64,000 nucleotides of DNA from Pseudarcicella hirudinis (GTDB taxonomy: Bacteria; Bacteroidota; Bacteroidia; Cytophagales; Spirosomataceae), in NCBI RefSeq assembly GCF_900115665.1, contig NZ_FOXH01000008.1, positions 62,001 through 126,000 on the forward strand, read 5' to 3'. A program made the position numbers and the translations under genes. The notes beneath the pieces were generated by a model. It did no database searches and was not told where the DNA came from. It worked only from the letters and a program-made list of their open reading frames with translations. This document shows, piece by piece, positions 1-8,036 of this stretch; positions within the stretch are counted from its first letter, which is position 1; each line of letters opens with the position of its first letter.

Positions 1-2
1 AT

Positions 3-323
3 CAAAGGTTACAGGTAAACCATTATCTCTATAGCACCAGTGGCAGTTATGCAGAATTACTGACCCTGGCTCAGTTCAAGAAGCTGCTTTTGGGGAGAAT
101 TCCTTATATTAACCGTGCTGGTATTAAAGAGGTTATGATATTAAACAATACTTTTATCAATAATCTGAACCTTCATTATTCAGAACTTGGTTACGGACTG
201 GATGGAATTTTCAGGGTATTGCGCTGTGAGGTTATTGCAAATTTCGTAAACGGACAATATCAGGGAATCGGGGCACGTATCAATATCAATACCAGACTAC
301 GGATCGGAAATATTCCTGAATAA
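3..323 (+). CDS. DUF5686-like outer-membrane protein, C-terminal end only
   Basis: Open reading frame running in from the left edge, so the N-terminus is missing. The visible 106 residues alternate polar and hydrophobic positions as in outer-membrane beta-strands. They contain a 'GRIPYINRAGIKEV' stretch followed by 'SELGYGLDGIFRVLRCEV'. That pattern is what I associate with the last strands of the large Bacteroidota DUF5686 / carboxypeptidase-regulatory-like family. A TTG at 90 could be misread as a start, but the frame stays open upstream of it to the window edge. Substrate and role are unknown. Family call is moderate; the truncation is certain. Confidence 0.6.
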   Translation, partial: QRLQVNHYLYSTSGSYAELLTLAQFKKLLLGRIPYINRAGIKEVMILNNTFINNLNLHYSELGYGLDGIFRVLRCEVIANFVNGQYQGIGARININTRLRIGNIPE

Positions 324-512
324 TTTTAGGAAAACTTTTCTATCAGACTGAAAACTGCGTCATTTAAAGGTCAAAAAAAGGCTCCGGACATTTTTAGAAA
401 AAAAATTAATCTTGCCGAAAATAACTTACATATTATATATGTAGTGAATTTCTGCGACATAAAAAATGTATTAACTAAAACGCTTCAAGTGATTTTTTTG
501 AAATGAAGTTTA

Positions 513-520
513 TATATTTG
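513..520 (+). promoter_or_regulatory. Candidate -7 box for topA (TATATTTG)
   Basis: Exact match to the Bacteroidota -7 consensus TAnnTTTG, about 100 nt before the topA ATG. I see no convincing -33 TTTG at the usual 19-21 nt spacing. The rest of the 298-nt gap from 324 to 621 is A+T-rich and holds no gene or clear hairpin. Confidence 0.4.
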
Positions 521-621
521 GCAAAACATACTTTTAAAACAATCCGTTTTGAAGGTAACCGGATATAGTAACCGTGCTAAATTTCCCACATAATTCTGTT
601 GAATTATGCAATTAATACGAT

Positions 622-3117
622 ATGTCGAAAAACTTAGTTATAGTTGAATCCCCTGCAAAGGCAAAGACCATTGAGGGTTATTTAGGTAAGGATTTTACCG
701 TAAAATCCTCGTTTGGTCATGTGCGTGATTTGCCGAAGGAAGATACCGCAATTGACGTCGAAAATGGTTACAAACCAACATATATTATCTCTCCGGATAA
801 AGTAAAAGTCGTCAATGAATTAAAATCGCTTGCCAAATCCTCTGAAGAAGTGTGGCTTGCAACAGATGATGACCGTGAAGGAGAATCTATTTCATGGCAT
901 CTTAAAGAAGCGTTGGGACTTGCAGACAATACCAAAAGAATTGTTTTTCGTGAGATTACCAAAAAAGCAATCCAGAATGCTATTCAGAATCCCAGAACTA
1001 TAGATACCGATCTGGTAAATGCACAGCAGGCACGTCGTGTACTTGACCGTCTGATTGGTTTTGAACTTTCTCCTGTTCTATGGTCTAAAGTCAGAAAAGG
1101 CCTTTCTGCCGGAAGAGTTCAATCTGTAGCAGTCCGTATTATTGTTGAAAGGGAAAGAGAAATTGAGGGTTTTGATTCTAAATCATCATTCAAAATTGTA
1201 GCTACTTTTAAATTGGAAGGCGGAAAGGTTCTTAATGCAGAATTGCCGAAGAATTTTGAAACCGAAGCACAGGCCCGGGAATTTCTGGAAAAGTGTAAAG
1301 GAGCTACTTTTACCATAAAAAACCTGGAAACCAAGCCTGCTAAAAAGTCTCCCGCTCCTCCGTTTACTACTTCCACCCTGCAACAGGAAGCATCCAGAAA
1401 ACTGGGTTACTCAGTAGCTTCAACCATGCTTTATGCACAGAAGCTTTATGAAGCGGGTAAAATTTCTTATATGAGAACTGACTCAACCAGTTTATCAGAT
1501 GAGGCTTTAGGCAAAGCTCAGGAATCCATTAATGATGCTTACGGAGATAAATACGTTCAGATACGACAATATAAAACCAAAAACGAAACTGCGCAGGAAG
1601 CTCACGAAGCCATTCGTCCTACCGATTTCAGTGTAAGTTCTGCCGGAAGTGATATTAAGGAAAAACGTTTGTATGAATTAATATGGAAACGCTCTATTGC
1701 TTCTCAGATGGCAGATGCTCAGCTGGAAAGAACTACGGCAACGGTTTCTATTTCAACCACTTCTGAGGAATTGATTGCTCAGGGAGAAGTCATTAAATTT
1801 GATGGTTTCCTTAAGGTTTATATGGAAGGCAAAGATGAGGAAGAAGATGAGGAGAATGCAAAAATGCTCCCTCCTTTGAATATCGGACAAATCCTGAACC
1901 TTGATAATCTCAAAGGTACTGAAAGGTTTTCAAGACCTCCTGCACGTTATACGGAAGCGAGTCTTGTAAAGGCATTGGAAGAAAAAGGCATTGGGCGTCC
2001 TTCAACCTATGCTCCGACTATCTCTACCATTATCAAACGAGAATATGTGGTTAAGGAAGACAGAGCGGGGAAAGAACGTGAATTTAAAGAACTGGTGCTT
2101 AAAAACGACCAGATTTCTGAGAAAACCAATAAAGAGAACTACGGTACAGAAAAAGCTAAATTATTCCCGACTTCTGTGGGAATGGTAGTGAACGATTTCC
2201 TTGTAGATAATTTTACGGAAGTGGTTGACTTCAAATTTACTGCCGAGATGGAAGATGAATTTGATGAAATCGCAAAAGGAAAAGTAGAATGGTCGAAAAT
2301 GATTGATAATTTCTACAAAGGTTTTCACCAGACCATTGAAGAAAGTAAATCAGTCGACAGAAGTTCAGTTGGCTCATCAAGAGACCTGGGTATAGATCCT
2401 AAGACCGGAAAACCAATTTCTGTCAAGCTTGGGAAATTTGGTCCATACGTTCAGTTGGGAGATACAAAAGATAAAGATGAAGAGAAACCGGTTTATGTTA
2501 ATCTGAAAAAAGATCAATTGGTTTCTACCATCACACTTGAAGAGGCTTTGGCTTTATTAGAACAGCCAAAACTGCCCAGAGAAATCGGTTTTTATGAAGA
2601 CAAACCTTTGGTGATCGGAGTCGGGAAACTTGGTCCTTATATCAGACACGATGATAAATTTACCAGCCTTGCTCCAACTGACGATCCATTCACGATTACT
2701 GAAGAAAGAGCCATTGAATTAATTACAGAAAAACGCCAGTCTGAAGCCAATGATTCCCTGGGTGATTTTGAAGGAAGCCCTGTTTCAACCGGAAAAGGAA
2801 GATTCGGACCTTATGTAAAACATGATGGAAAATTCGTTTCTCTGCCTAAAACTGACTCTCTGACTACCATTACACTGGAAAGAGCTATTGAGATTATTTT
2901 AGCAAAAAGGAATCAGGAAGCGAATAAGTATATCAAGGAATTTCCTGAAAATGAATCGGTTAAAGTAGTAAATGGCATGTACGGGCCTTATATTCAAATC
3001 GGTAAAAGAAATATCAAAATTCCAAAAGATACTGAAGCTGCCTCTCTGACATTAGAAGATTGTCTTAAGCTCGGGGAAGAAGCCCCGGCAACTCCGGCCA
3101 GAGGCAGAAAGAAATAA
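622..3117 (+). CDS. topA: DNA topoisomerase I
   Basis: Type IA topoisomerase that relaxes negative supercoils through a transient 5'-phosphotyrosine. The 831-residue protein opens with the TOPRIM signature 'LVIVESPAKAKTIEGYLG' and carries the acidic TOPRIM triad 'TDDDREGE' at residues 81-88. The catalytic tyrosine is Tyr283 in 'SYMRTDSTSLS'. After the core there are four 'G.(F/L/Y)GPY(V/I)' modules at roughly 640-815, the C-terminal repeats found in many bacterial TopA proteins, and a basic tail 'ARGRKK'. No four-cysteine zinc fingers are present, unlike the E. coli enzyme. The ATG at 622 begins exactly at the conserved N-terminus. The gene stands alone, followed by a strong hairpin. Confidence 0.98.
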   Translation: MSKNLVIVESPAKAKTIEGYLGKDFTVKSSFGHVRDLPKEDTAIDVENGYKPTYIISPDKVKVVNELKSLAKSSEEVWLATDDDREGESISWHLKEALGLADNTKRIVFREITKKAIQNAIQNPRTIDTDLVNAQQARRVLDRLIGFELSPVLWSKVRKGLSAGRVQSVAVRIIVEREREIEGFDSKSSFKIVATFKLEGGKVLNAELPKNFETEAQAREFLEKCKGATFTIKNLETKPAKKSPAPPFTTSTLQQEASRKLGYSVASTMLYAQKLYEAGKISYMRTDSTSLSDEALGKAQESINDAYGDKYVQIRQYKTKNETAQEAHEAIRPTDFSVSSAGSDIKEKRLYELIWKRSIASQMADAQLERTTATVSISTTSEELIAQGEVIKFDGFLKVYMEGKDEEEDEENAKMLPPLNIGQILNLDNLKGTERFSRPPARYTEASLVKALEEKGIGRPSTYAPTISTIIKREYVVKEDRAGKEREFKELVLKNDQISEKTNKENYGTEKAKLFPTSVGMVVNDFLVDNFTEVVDFKFTAEMEDEFDEIAKGKVEWSKMIDNFYKGFHQTIEESKSVDRSSVGSSRDLGIDPKTGKPISVKLGKFGPYVQLGDTKDKDEEKPVYVNLKKDQLVSTITLEEALALLEQPKLPREIGFYEDKPLVIGVGKLGPYIRHDDKFTSLAPTDDPFTITEERAIELITEKRQSEANDSLGDFEGSPVSTGKGRFGPYVKHDGKFVSLPKTDSLTTITLERAIEIILAKRNQEANKYIKEFPENESVKVVNGMYGPYIQIGKRNIKIPKDTEAASLTLEDCLKLGEEAPATPARGRKK

Positions 3118-3160
3118 ATTAAAAATCCCCTTCCTGTTATTAGGAAGGGGATTTTTAATT
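3117..3160. terminator. Bidirectional terminator hairpin between topA and the PUL regulator
   Basis: Perfect 19-bp stem (3117-3135 with 3142-3160) around a 6-nt loop. The stem base is A-rich on one side and T-rich on the other, so either strand gives a hairpin followed by a U-tract. The flanking genes converge on it. Confidence 0.9.
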
Positions 3161-3213
3161 ATCAATCACCGTCTTCTGTGGCTTACAAAACACAGCTCTT
3201 CTTAATCCATATA

Positions 3214-6084
3214 TCAATACTTCATCATAAATTCTCCCAGATTTACTTCAGTATCAAGATCCAGTTTTTTCCTGAGTCTGTATCTTTTCAGTTCAACACT
3301 TCTGTTTGTGATATTAAAAAGCTGGGCAATTTCTTTGGTAGAAAGATTCATTCTTAAATAAGCTGCCAGTTTAAGATCACTTGGGGTAAGGTTCGGATAG
3401 TTTGTGATAAGTTTTTTCAGGAATTCTTCATGTACCTGATTAAAGTTTGTCTCAAATATCTGCAAATCCTGTTCTGTTGAGATATTACTTTCAATCAAAT
3501 GTAAAATCTGCTTATAAGAACCGATATTGTTCAGCCTTCCAATACTTTCATGAGGAAGCTTATTCACTTCCTGCCTGATATTCAACAATAATTCATTCTT
3601 TTTAATCAAAGTCATGGTTGAATTGGCCAGTTCTTCCGATTTTCTGACTATATCCTGCTCAAGTCTTTCATTTCTGAGCTGCATAATTTCCTTTTGGCTT
3701 AGCTCTTCCTGTCTGCGCATTCTTTTTTCCAGTTTTCGCTGCATTCTGACTTTTTGAATCAATAATCTGCGTAAATGGAATCGGTAAGAAGTATATCCAA
3801 GGCAGCCAATCAGGAATATATAAAAAACTTTACTCCAAAAATTCCAATACCATGGAGGTAAGATCTCAAACTCAAGCTGAGTCTCCTCATTACTTAAATT
3901 TGACTTCAGATGAAAAATATATTTCCCCGGGCTAAGACTATTAAACTCTTTGTGAGTAGCAGCAGAATAAGGAGACCAATTTTTAGTAGAATTTTCCAGC
4001 CAGAAGCTATACTTAACCTGATTGGTATAATTTGTTGTAGAAAAACTGATGGTCAGACTATTTTGGTTATGCTCAAAAAATAGTTCAGGAAAAACCCTGT
4101 TTTCATAGAAAATTCTATCCAGATCCGGATTATCTTCTACGCTGATACTTCGGATAAACGGGTTTCCATCCTTCGTCTCTGTCAAAGAGAAAATCCGTTT
4201 TCCGGGCAATACTGCAAAACCATTTTCTGTACATAGTACAAAATTCTGCTCATCAATTTTCCTGATATTTTCATAATCATCAACCCATTGGTTTCGTTTA
4301 ATGGGAATTTCCTTCGTTTTTCCTTCAGCCTGAATAACACACAATCCTCCGTCTTTCCTGATGGCCAGGGTTTCCTTTTGTGAAAAAGAAAATACTTTAC
4401 GGATTTCTGTACCGATCTGTTGTCTAAATTCAGCGGATAAGATGAATTTTTGCTGAGAGGGATCAAAAATCATCAGTCCGTTGGAGGTCGTTACAACAAT
4501 CTGATTTCTGATTTTATTAAGATTAACCGAAGAGCCTTTCAATTGAGAACCGATAAAATCTTCTTTTTTCAAAACTTTCTTTGTATCGGGAGAGAGTTTA
4601 AGTCTTGAAAGACCATTTGGAGCATTATTTACCCAAATATCTCCTTTTTCATCCTCCTCCCACTGGCGAACAGATGAAGAAAAGTTTTCAACTTTGTGAG
4701 CCAGCTCCCAGCTCCCGTTTTTCCCTTTCCTGTACACACAAAGATGGGTATAGGTTCCTTGCAAAAGCAGCTCAGGATGATGTGCAAGTTTTTTTATAAC
4801 CCAGCCTCCTGTAACATTTGAAATCTGACTGGCATTGGTTCCCTGAATCAGAAATGTACCATTATTATGTCCGCACAGAAGCTGCCCGTCAATGACCTCC
4901 AGATTCCAAACCTGTCCCTGTGTTTTCGGAATAAGCTGAAAAGAAGCATTTCCTGCATTTAGTACAGAACTAAATACGCCCTGATTTGTTCCAAGATAAA
5001 TTCTACCTTCAAAAATAGCAGCATCATAAACTGTTCCAATATGACCATCAAAATCAGTATAAAATTTAATCGGGGAACTGAGGGCAATCAGATCGATACC
5101 TTTATCCATACCAACCCATAAATCTCCCGAAGCATCTTCCGTCAATGCCAGAACTGTATTATTTTGCAGTCCGTTTTTTGTATTGAGGTGCATCAGTATT
5201 TCTCCGCTCTGACTGGTGATAATCACACCATTCAGAATCGTTCCGAAAGCATAATTGCCATTATTCAGACAGATCCCCTTATTGAGCTGGTTTTGCTGTA
5301 CAAAAAGATTGGTTTCGGCATTAAAGGGCAGGAAGTTTTTTCCGTTAAAGCGATAGATACTTTTACTGGTTCCAACCAGAATATCGTCAGTCCGCGTAGG
5401 TAAAATAATATTTACAGATTCTTTTCCTAAAAATTCACTTCCTTTTATTAATTCAAACCGGTCATTTTTCAACTCAAACAATCCTTTATCAATTACACCT
5501 ACAAAAAGCCGGTTTTTAACATTGTGCATAAAAAGAATATTACCGGGAAGTTCCAGTTTCCTGACGGTATTATTCCGGTAAATAAACAGTAAAGCGAAAG
5601 ACTGGAAAATAATCCCTTTTTCAGTAGGCAGAATATTCCAGACTGCTTCACGCCTGAAACCTTTGTCATGAATTAAAGGAACAAATGATTGATAGCTGAG
5701 CACTCCTGCCAGATTCGGTTTCCAGCAGCCAAACTCACCCAGTCCTCCGGTATAAATTTGTCCAAGAGAATCAATAGCTACGGAGCGCACAATCTGCTTT
5801 TGAGGTAATTCAAAAACCCGCCAGGTACTTCCGTCAAATTCAAGAAGCCCTCTGGAATTGGCAAAATAAATAAATCTGGTTTTAGGATGCCGGGCAATAC
5901 CCCAATTCTGATAATTGGCATTGTAAATCTGGCGGGTAAAATGAGAAATCTCAGGTTTACATATGCTCTCAATATTTTGCGCAAAACAATTCAGACGCCA
6001 TAACCAAAGAAAGATCAGGAGTATCAGAAAAGAGGTTTTCAGGAAAAATCTCTTCCGGAAAAAAGCAGTAAGGTATATTTTCAT
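3214..6084 (-). CDS. Membrane-anchored one-component regulator (beta-propeller, Y_Y_Y, LuxR-type HTH)
   Basis: 956 residues. An N-terminal signal or anchor (about 1-36) precedes a long periplasmic region of two-component-regulator propeller repeats, seen as recurring 'G.LWVGMDKGI'-like and 'TSNGLMIFD'-like blades. A Y_Y_Y (triple-tyrosine) domain of about 65 residues follows, then one membrane helix (about 747-767), a basic coiled coil (about 768-840) and a C-terminal LuxR/GerE-like helix-turn-helix from about 899 ('STKEIAQLFNITNRSVELKRYRLRKKL'-type, quoted in part). This is the sensor half of a hybrid two-component system joined directly to a DNA-binding domain, with no kinase or receiver visible. 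It is divergent from the GH144-SusCD genes and most likely senses an oligosaccharide released by them. Its own promoter probably lies at 6258-6265. Confidence 0.85.
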   Translation of the reverse strand: MKIYLTAFFRKRFFLKTSFLILLIFLWLWRLNCFAQNIESICKPEISHFTRQIYNANYQNWGIARHPKTRFIYFANSRGLLEFDGSTWRVFELPQKQIVRSVAIDSLGQIYTGGLGEFGCWKPNLAGVLSYQSFVPLIHDKGFRREAVWNILPTEKGIIFQSFALLFIYRNNTVRKLELPGNILFMHNVKNRLFVGVIDKGLFELKNDRFELIKGSEFLGKESVNIILPTRTDDILVGTSKSIYRFNGKNFLPFNAETNLFVQQNQLNKGICLNNGNYAFGTILNGVIITSQSGEILMHLNTKNGLQNNTVLALTEDASGDLWVGMDKGIDLIALSSPIKFYTDFDGHIGTVYDAAIFEGRIYLGTNQGVFSSVLNAGNASFQLIPKTQGQVWNLEVIDGQLLCGHNNGTFLIQGTNASQISNVTGGWVIKKLAHHPELLLQGTYTHLCVYRKGKNGSWELAHKVENFSSSVRQWEEDEKGDIWVNNAPNGLSRLKLSPDTKKVLKKEDFIGSQLKGSSVNLNKIRNQIVVTTSNGLMIFDPSQQKFILSAEFRQQIGTEIRKVFSFSQKETLAIRKDGGLCVIQAEGKTKEIPIKRNQWVDDYENIRKIDEQNFVLCTENGFAVLPGKRIFSLTETKDGNPFIRSISVEDNPDLDRIFYENRVFPELFFEHNQNSLTISFSTTNYTNQVKYSFWLENSTKNWSPYSAATHKEFNSLSPGKYIFHLKSNLSNEETQLEFEILPPWYWNFWSKVFYIFLIGCLGYTSYRFHLRRLLIQKVRMQRKLEKRMRRQEELSQKEIMQLRNERLEQDIVRKSEELANSTMTLIKKNELLLNIRQEVNKLPHESIGRLNNIGSYKQILHLIESNISTEQDLQIFETNFNQVHEEFLKKLITNYPNLTPSDLKLAAYLRMNLSTKEIAQLFNITNRSVELKRYRLRKKLDLDTEVNLGEFMMKY

Positions 6085-6193
6085 CGGGTCAGTAACATCA
6101 TTATCATCAGGTCATCTACGGCATTTCAGGACTCCATTTTTTTGATTATTCACATACAGCACTTCTTATCCCGGATCAGATTAAAAATCTATA

Positions 6194-6254
6194 TGACGTA
6201 GTAAAAACAGGCCATATATGTTAAGAAATAACGATTTGATGTAGTAATGATGTA
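6194..6254. repeat. Three TGAYGTA repeats in the PUL control region
   Basis: TGACGTA at 6194-6200 and TGATGTA at 6237-6243 and 6248-6254. The first two copies extend to an 11-nt match (TGA-Y-GTAGTAA). Spacings of 43 and 11 nt are close to whole helical turns. The array lies between the divergent regulator and the PUL promoter box at 6288, as expected for activator sites. Binding is inferred only. Confidence 0.4.
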
Positions 6255-6257
6255 CCC

Positions 6258-6265
6258 CAAAATTA
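6258..6265 (-). promoter_or_regulatory. Candidate -7 box for the PUL regulator (TAATTTTG)
   Basis: Exact TAnnTTTG on the minus strand. It would give a leader of about 170 nt before the regulator ATG at 6084. It faces away from the plus-strand box at 6288-6295, so the two divergent promoters overlap. Confidence 0.35.
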
Positions 6266-6287
6266 GGAAGAGTCTTCTAAATCACAA

Positions 6288-6295
6288 TAAATTTG
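6288..6295 (+). promoter_or_regulatory. Candidate -7 box for the GH144-SusCD operon (TAAATTTG)
   Basis: Exact TAnnTTTG, 118 nt before the first GH144 ATG. No clear -33 TTTG is present, which fits a promoter needing an activator. The 329-nt gap from 6085 to 6413 holds only these control elements. Confidence 0.4.
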
Positions 6296-6374
6296 CCCTC
6301 ACAAATTTAAATTTTTTATTAGAAAAGTAATAAACGATTTTTATTACCCTGTAATCTGAAACAATCTTAAATCT

Positions 6375-6409
6375 AAAGTACTGCCTTACAGTTCAGTAGT
6401 ACTTTTTTT
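6375..6409 (+). promoter_or_regulatory. Terminator-like hairpin in the leader just before the first GH144 gene
   Basis: An 8-bp perfect stem (6375-6382 with 6398-6405) around a 15-nt loop runs into seven T residues (6403-6409), four nt before the ATG at 6414. It looks like an intrinsic terminator but lies downstream of the presumed operon promoter. It could be an attenuator, a translation-blocking hairpin, or chance. Confidence 0.4.
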
Positions 6410-6413
6410 ACAC

Positions 6414-8006
6414 ATGAAAAAAAAATTAATAACAGCCATTCTTTTTTCAGGCTTGTTTTTTGAAACAAAAGCCCAGAATGTCCCCTTACCAACTCTTGAT
6501 AAAAGCCCCTTGTCTGAAAAGAAAGAGTACATTGAAACTATTCAGAAAACTACCTTTAATTACTTCTGGGATTTTGCTCATCCGGTTTCTGGTCTGGCAC
6601 CTGAGAGATCTGCTACACCAAATGTAGTGACTTCCGGAGGCTCCGGCTTCGGGATAATGTGTGTCGTGGTAGGTAGTCACAGAGGCTGGATAACACGTAA
6701 GGCAGCCGTGAATCATTTGCTTAAAGTTACAAAGTTTTTGGCCAAAGCAGATCGCTTCCACGGAGCCTGGTCTCATTGGCTTGATGGCAATACCGGAAAA
6801 GTTGTTCCTTTCGGAGAGAAAGATAATGGCGGAGATTTAGTTGAAACAGCTTATCTGGTTAACGGTTTACTGGTAGCAAGAAGTTATTTTGATGGCAACA
6901 CTCCTGATGAAGTTTTGTTAAGAAACCAGATTACCAAACTCTGGGAAGGCGTGGAATGGGATTGGTATGCTTCCAGAGGAGATAATCATCTTTACTGGCA
7001 CTGGTCTCCAAATTATAACTGGGCGATGAATATGCCGATCAGAGGGTATAATGAATGCCTGATTACCTATGTGCTTGCCTTAGGATCTCCGACTCATGCT
7101 ATTAAACCTGACGTTTATTCAAATACCTGGAAAAAGAGTGATTTTTATCTGAATGGTAAAGAATACCTGGGTTATAAACTTCCATTAGGCTTTCCTTACG
7201 GAGGATCTTTGTTCTTTGCGCATTATTCCTACTTAAGCCTTGATCCGCGATTGATGGACGATGGAACTACCAATTATTGGAAGCTTAATCTTGCACAAAC
7301 CCTGATTAACTACAAACACTGCGTTGAAGAAGCACCTAAATCCTACAATTATTCATCAGAGAATTGGGGGCTTACTGCCAGTGATGATTATAATTTTTAC
7401 GATGCCCATTCTCCAACCAATGATAATGGAACAATCAGTCCGACCGCTGCACTTTCTTCATTTCCATACACTCCTTATGCATCTTATCAGGCTATGAGAT
7501 ATTTCTACCTGAAAAAAGGAGCTATCCTTTTTGGAAAATATGGCTTTTTTGATGCTTTTAATGATACCAAAAATTGGTACTCAAACCAGTATCTGGCAAT
7601 CGATCAGGGACCAATTGTGGTAATGATTGAAAATTACAGATCAGGTCTTTTATGGAAAATCGGACAGAATATTCCTGAATTATGGAATGGATTAAAGAAA
7701 ATGGGGATTACAAAACCTGAATATCCTACCGGATTCTATATGTATCTGCCTGACCCGAAAACTGATGAAGTTGATTTAATGGCTCACACAGATTTCGCAA
7801 AATATGTACTTGATTTCGCAGTCAAAGGAACTGAACCGATCCAGATCGAACTAAGCGACAATTCCGGTCAAAAGACAATTCTAATTTCCAAAACAATCTA
7901 TAAAAGCGGTATGCATCAAATTTTATTTCAAAGCAGGCCAGGAAAGTACCAGGCCATACTGACCCAAGGAGCACAACAGGAAACATTAAAGCTCAATCTC
8001 AGATAA
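6414..8006 (+). CDS. GH144-type glucanase ('glucoamylase family', PF10091), secreted
   Basis: 530 residues with a signal peptide (cleavage near 'TKAQ-N') and one catalytic domain. Family blocks visible are 'TFNYFWDFAHPVSGLAPERS', 'GDLVETAYLVNGLL', 'LYWHWSPNYNWAMNMP' and 'ISPTAALSSFPYTP'. Bacteroidota proteins with these blocks include the GH144 endo-beta-1,2-glucanases and sophorose-releasing relatives, so beta-1,2-glucan is the best guess. About 70 extra C-terminal residues form a short beta-rich tail that could be a sorting or accessory module. It is the first gene of the operon, with susC 30 nt downstream. It is paralogous to the enzyme at 13684. Exact linkage specificity cannot be read from sequence. 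Confidence 0.85.
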   Translation: MKKKLITAILFSGLFFETKAQNVPLPTLDKSPLSEKKEYIETIQKTTFNYFWDFAHPVSGLAPERSATPNVVTSGGSGFGIMCVVVGSHRGWITRKAAVNHLLKVTKFLAKADRFHGAWSHWLDGNTGKVVPFGEKDNGGDLVETAYLVNGLLVARSYFDGNTPDEVLLRNQITKLWEGVEWDWYASRGDNHLYWHWSPNYNWAMNMPIRGYNECLITYVLALGSPTHAIKPDVYSNTWKKSDFYLNGKEYLGYKLPLGFPYGGSLFFAHYSYLSLDPRLMDDGTTNYWKLNLAQTLINYKHCVEEAPKSYNYSSENWGLTASDDYNFYDAHSPTNDNGTISPTAALSSFPYTPYASYQAMRYFYLKKGAILFGKYGFFDAFNDTKNWYSNQYLAIDQGPIVVMIENYRSGLLWKIGQNIPELWNGLKKMGITKPEYPTGFYMYLPDPKTDEVDLMAHTDFAKYVLDFAVKGTEPIQIELSDNSGQKTILISKTIYKSGMHQILFQSRPGKYQAILTQGAQQETLKLNLR

Positions 8007-8036
8007 TTCTTCCTTTTGCTTAACCAAAGCTACATT

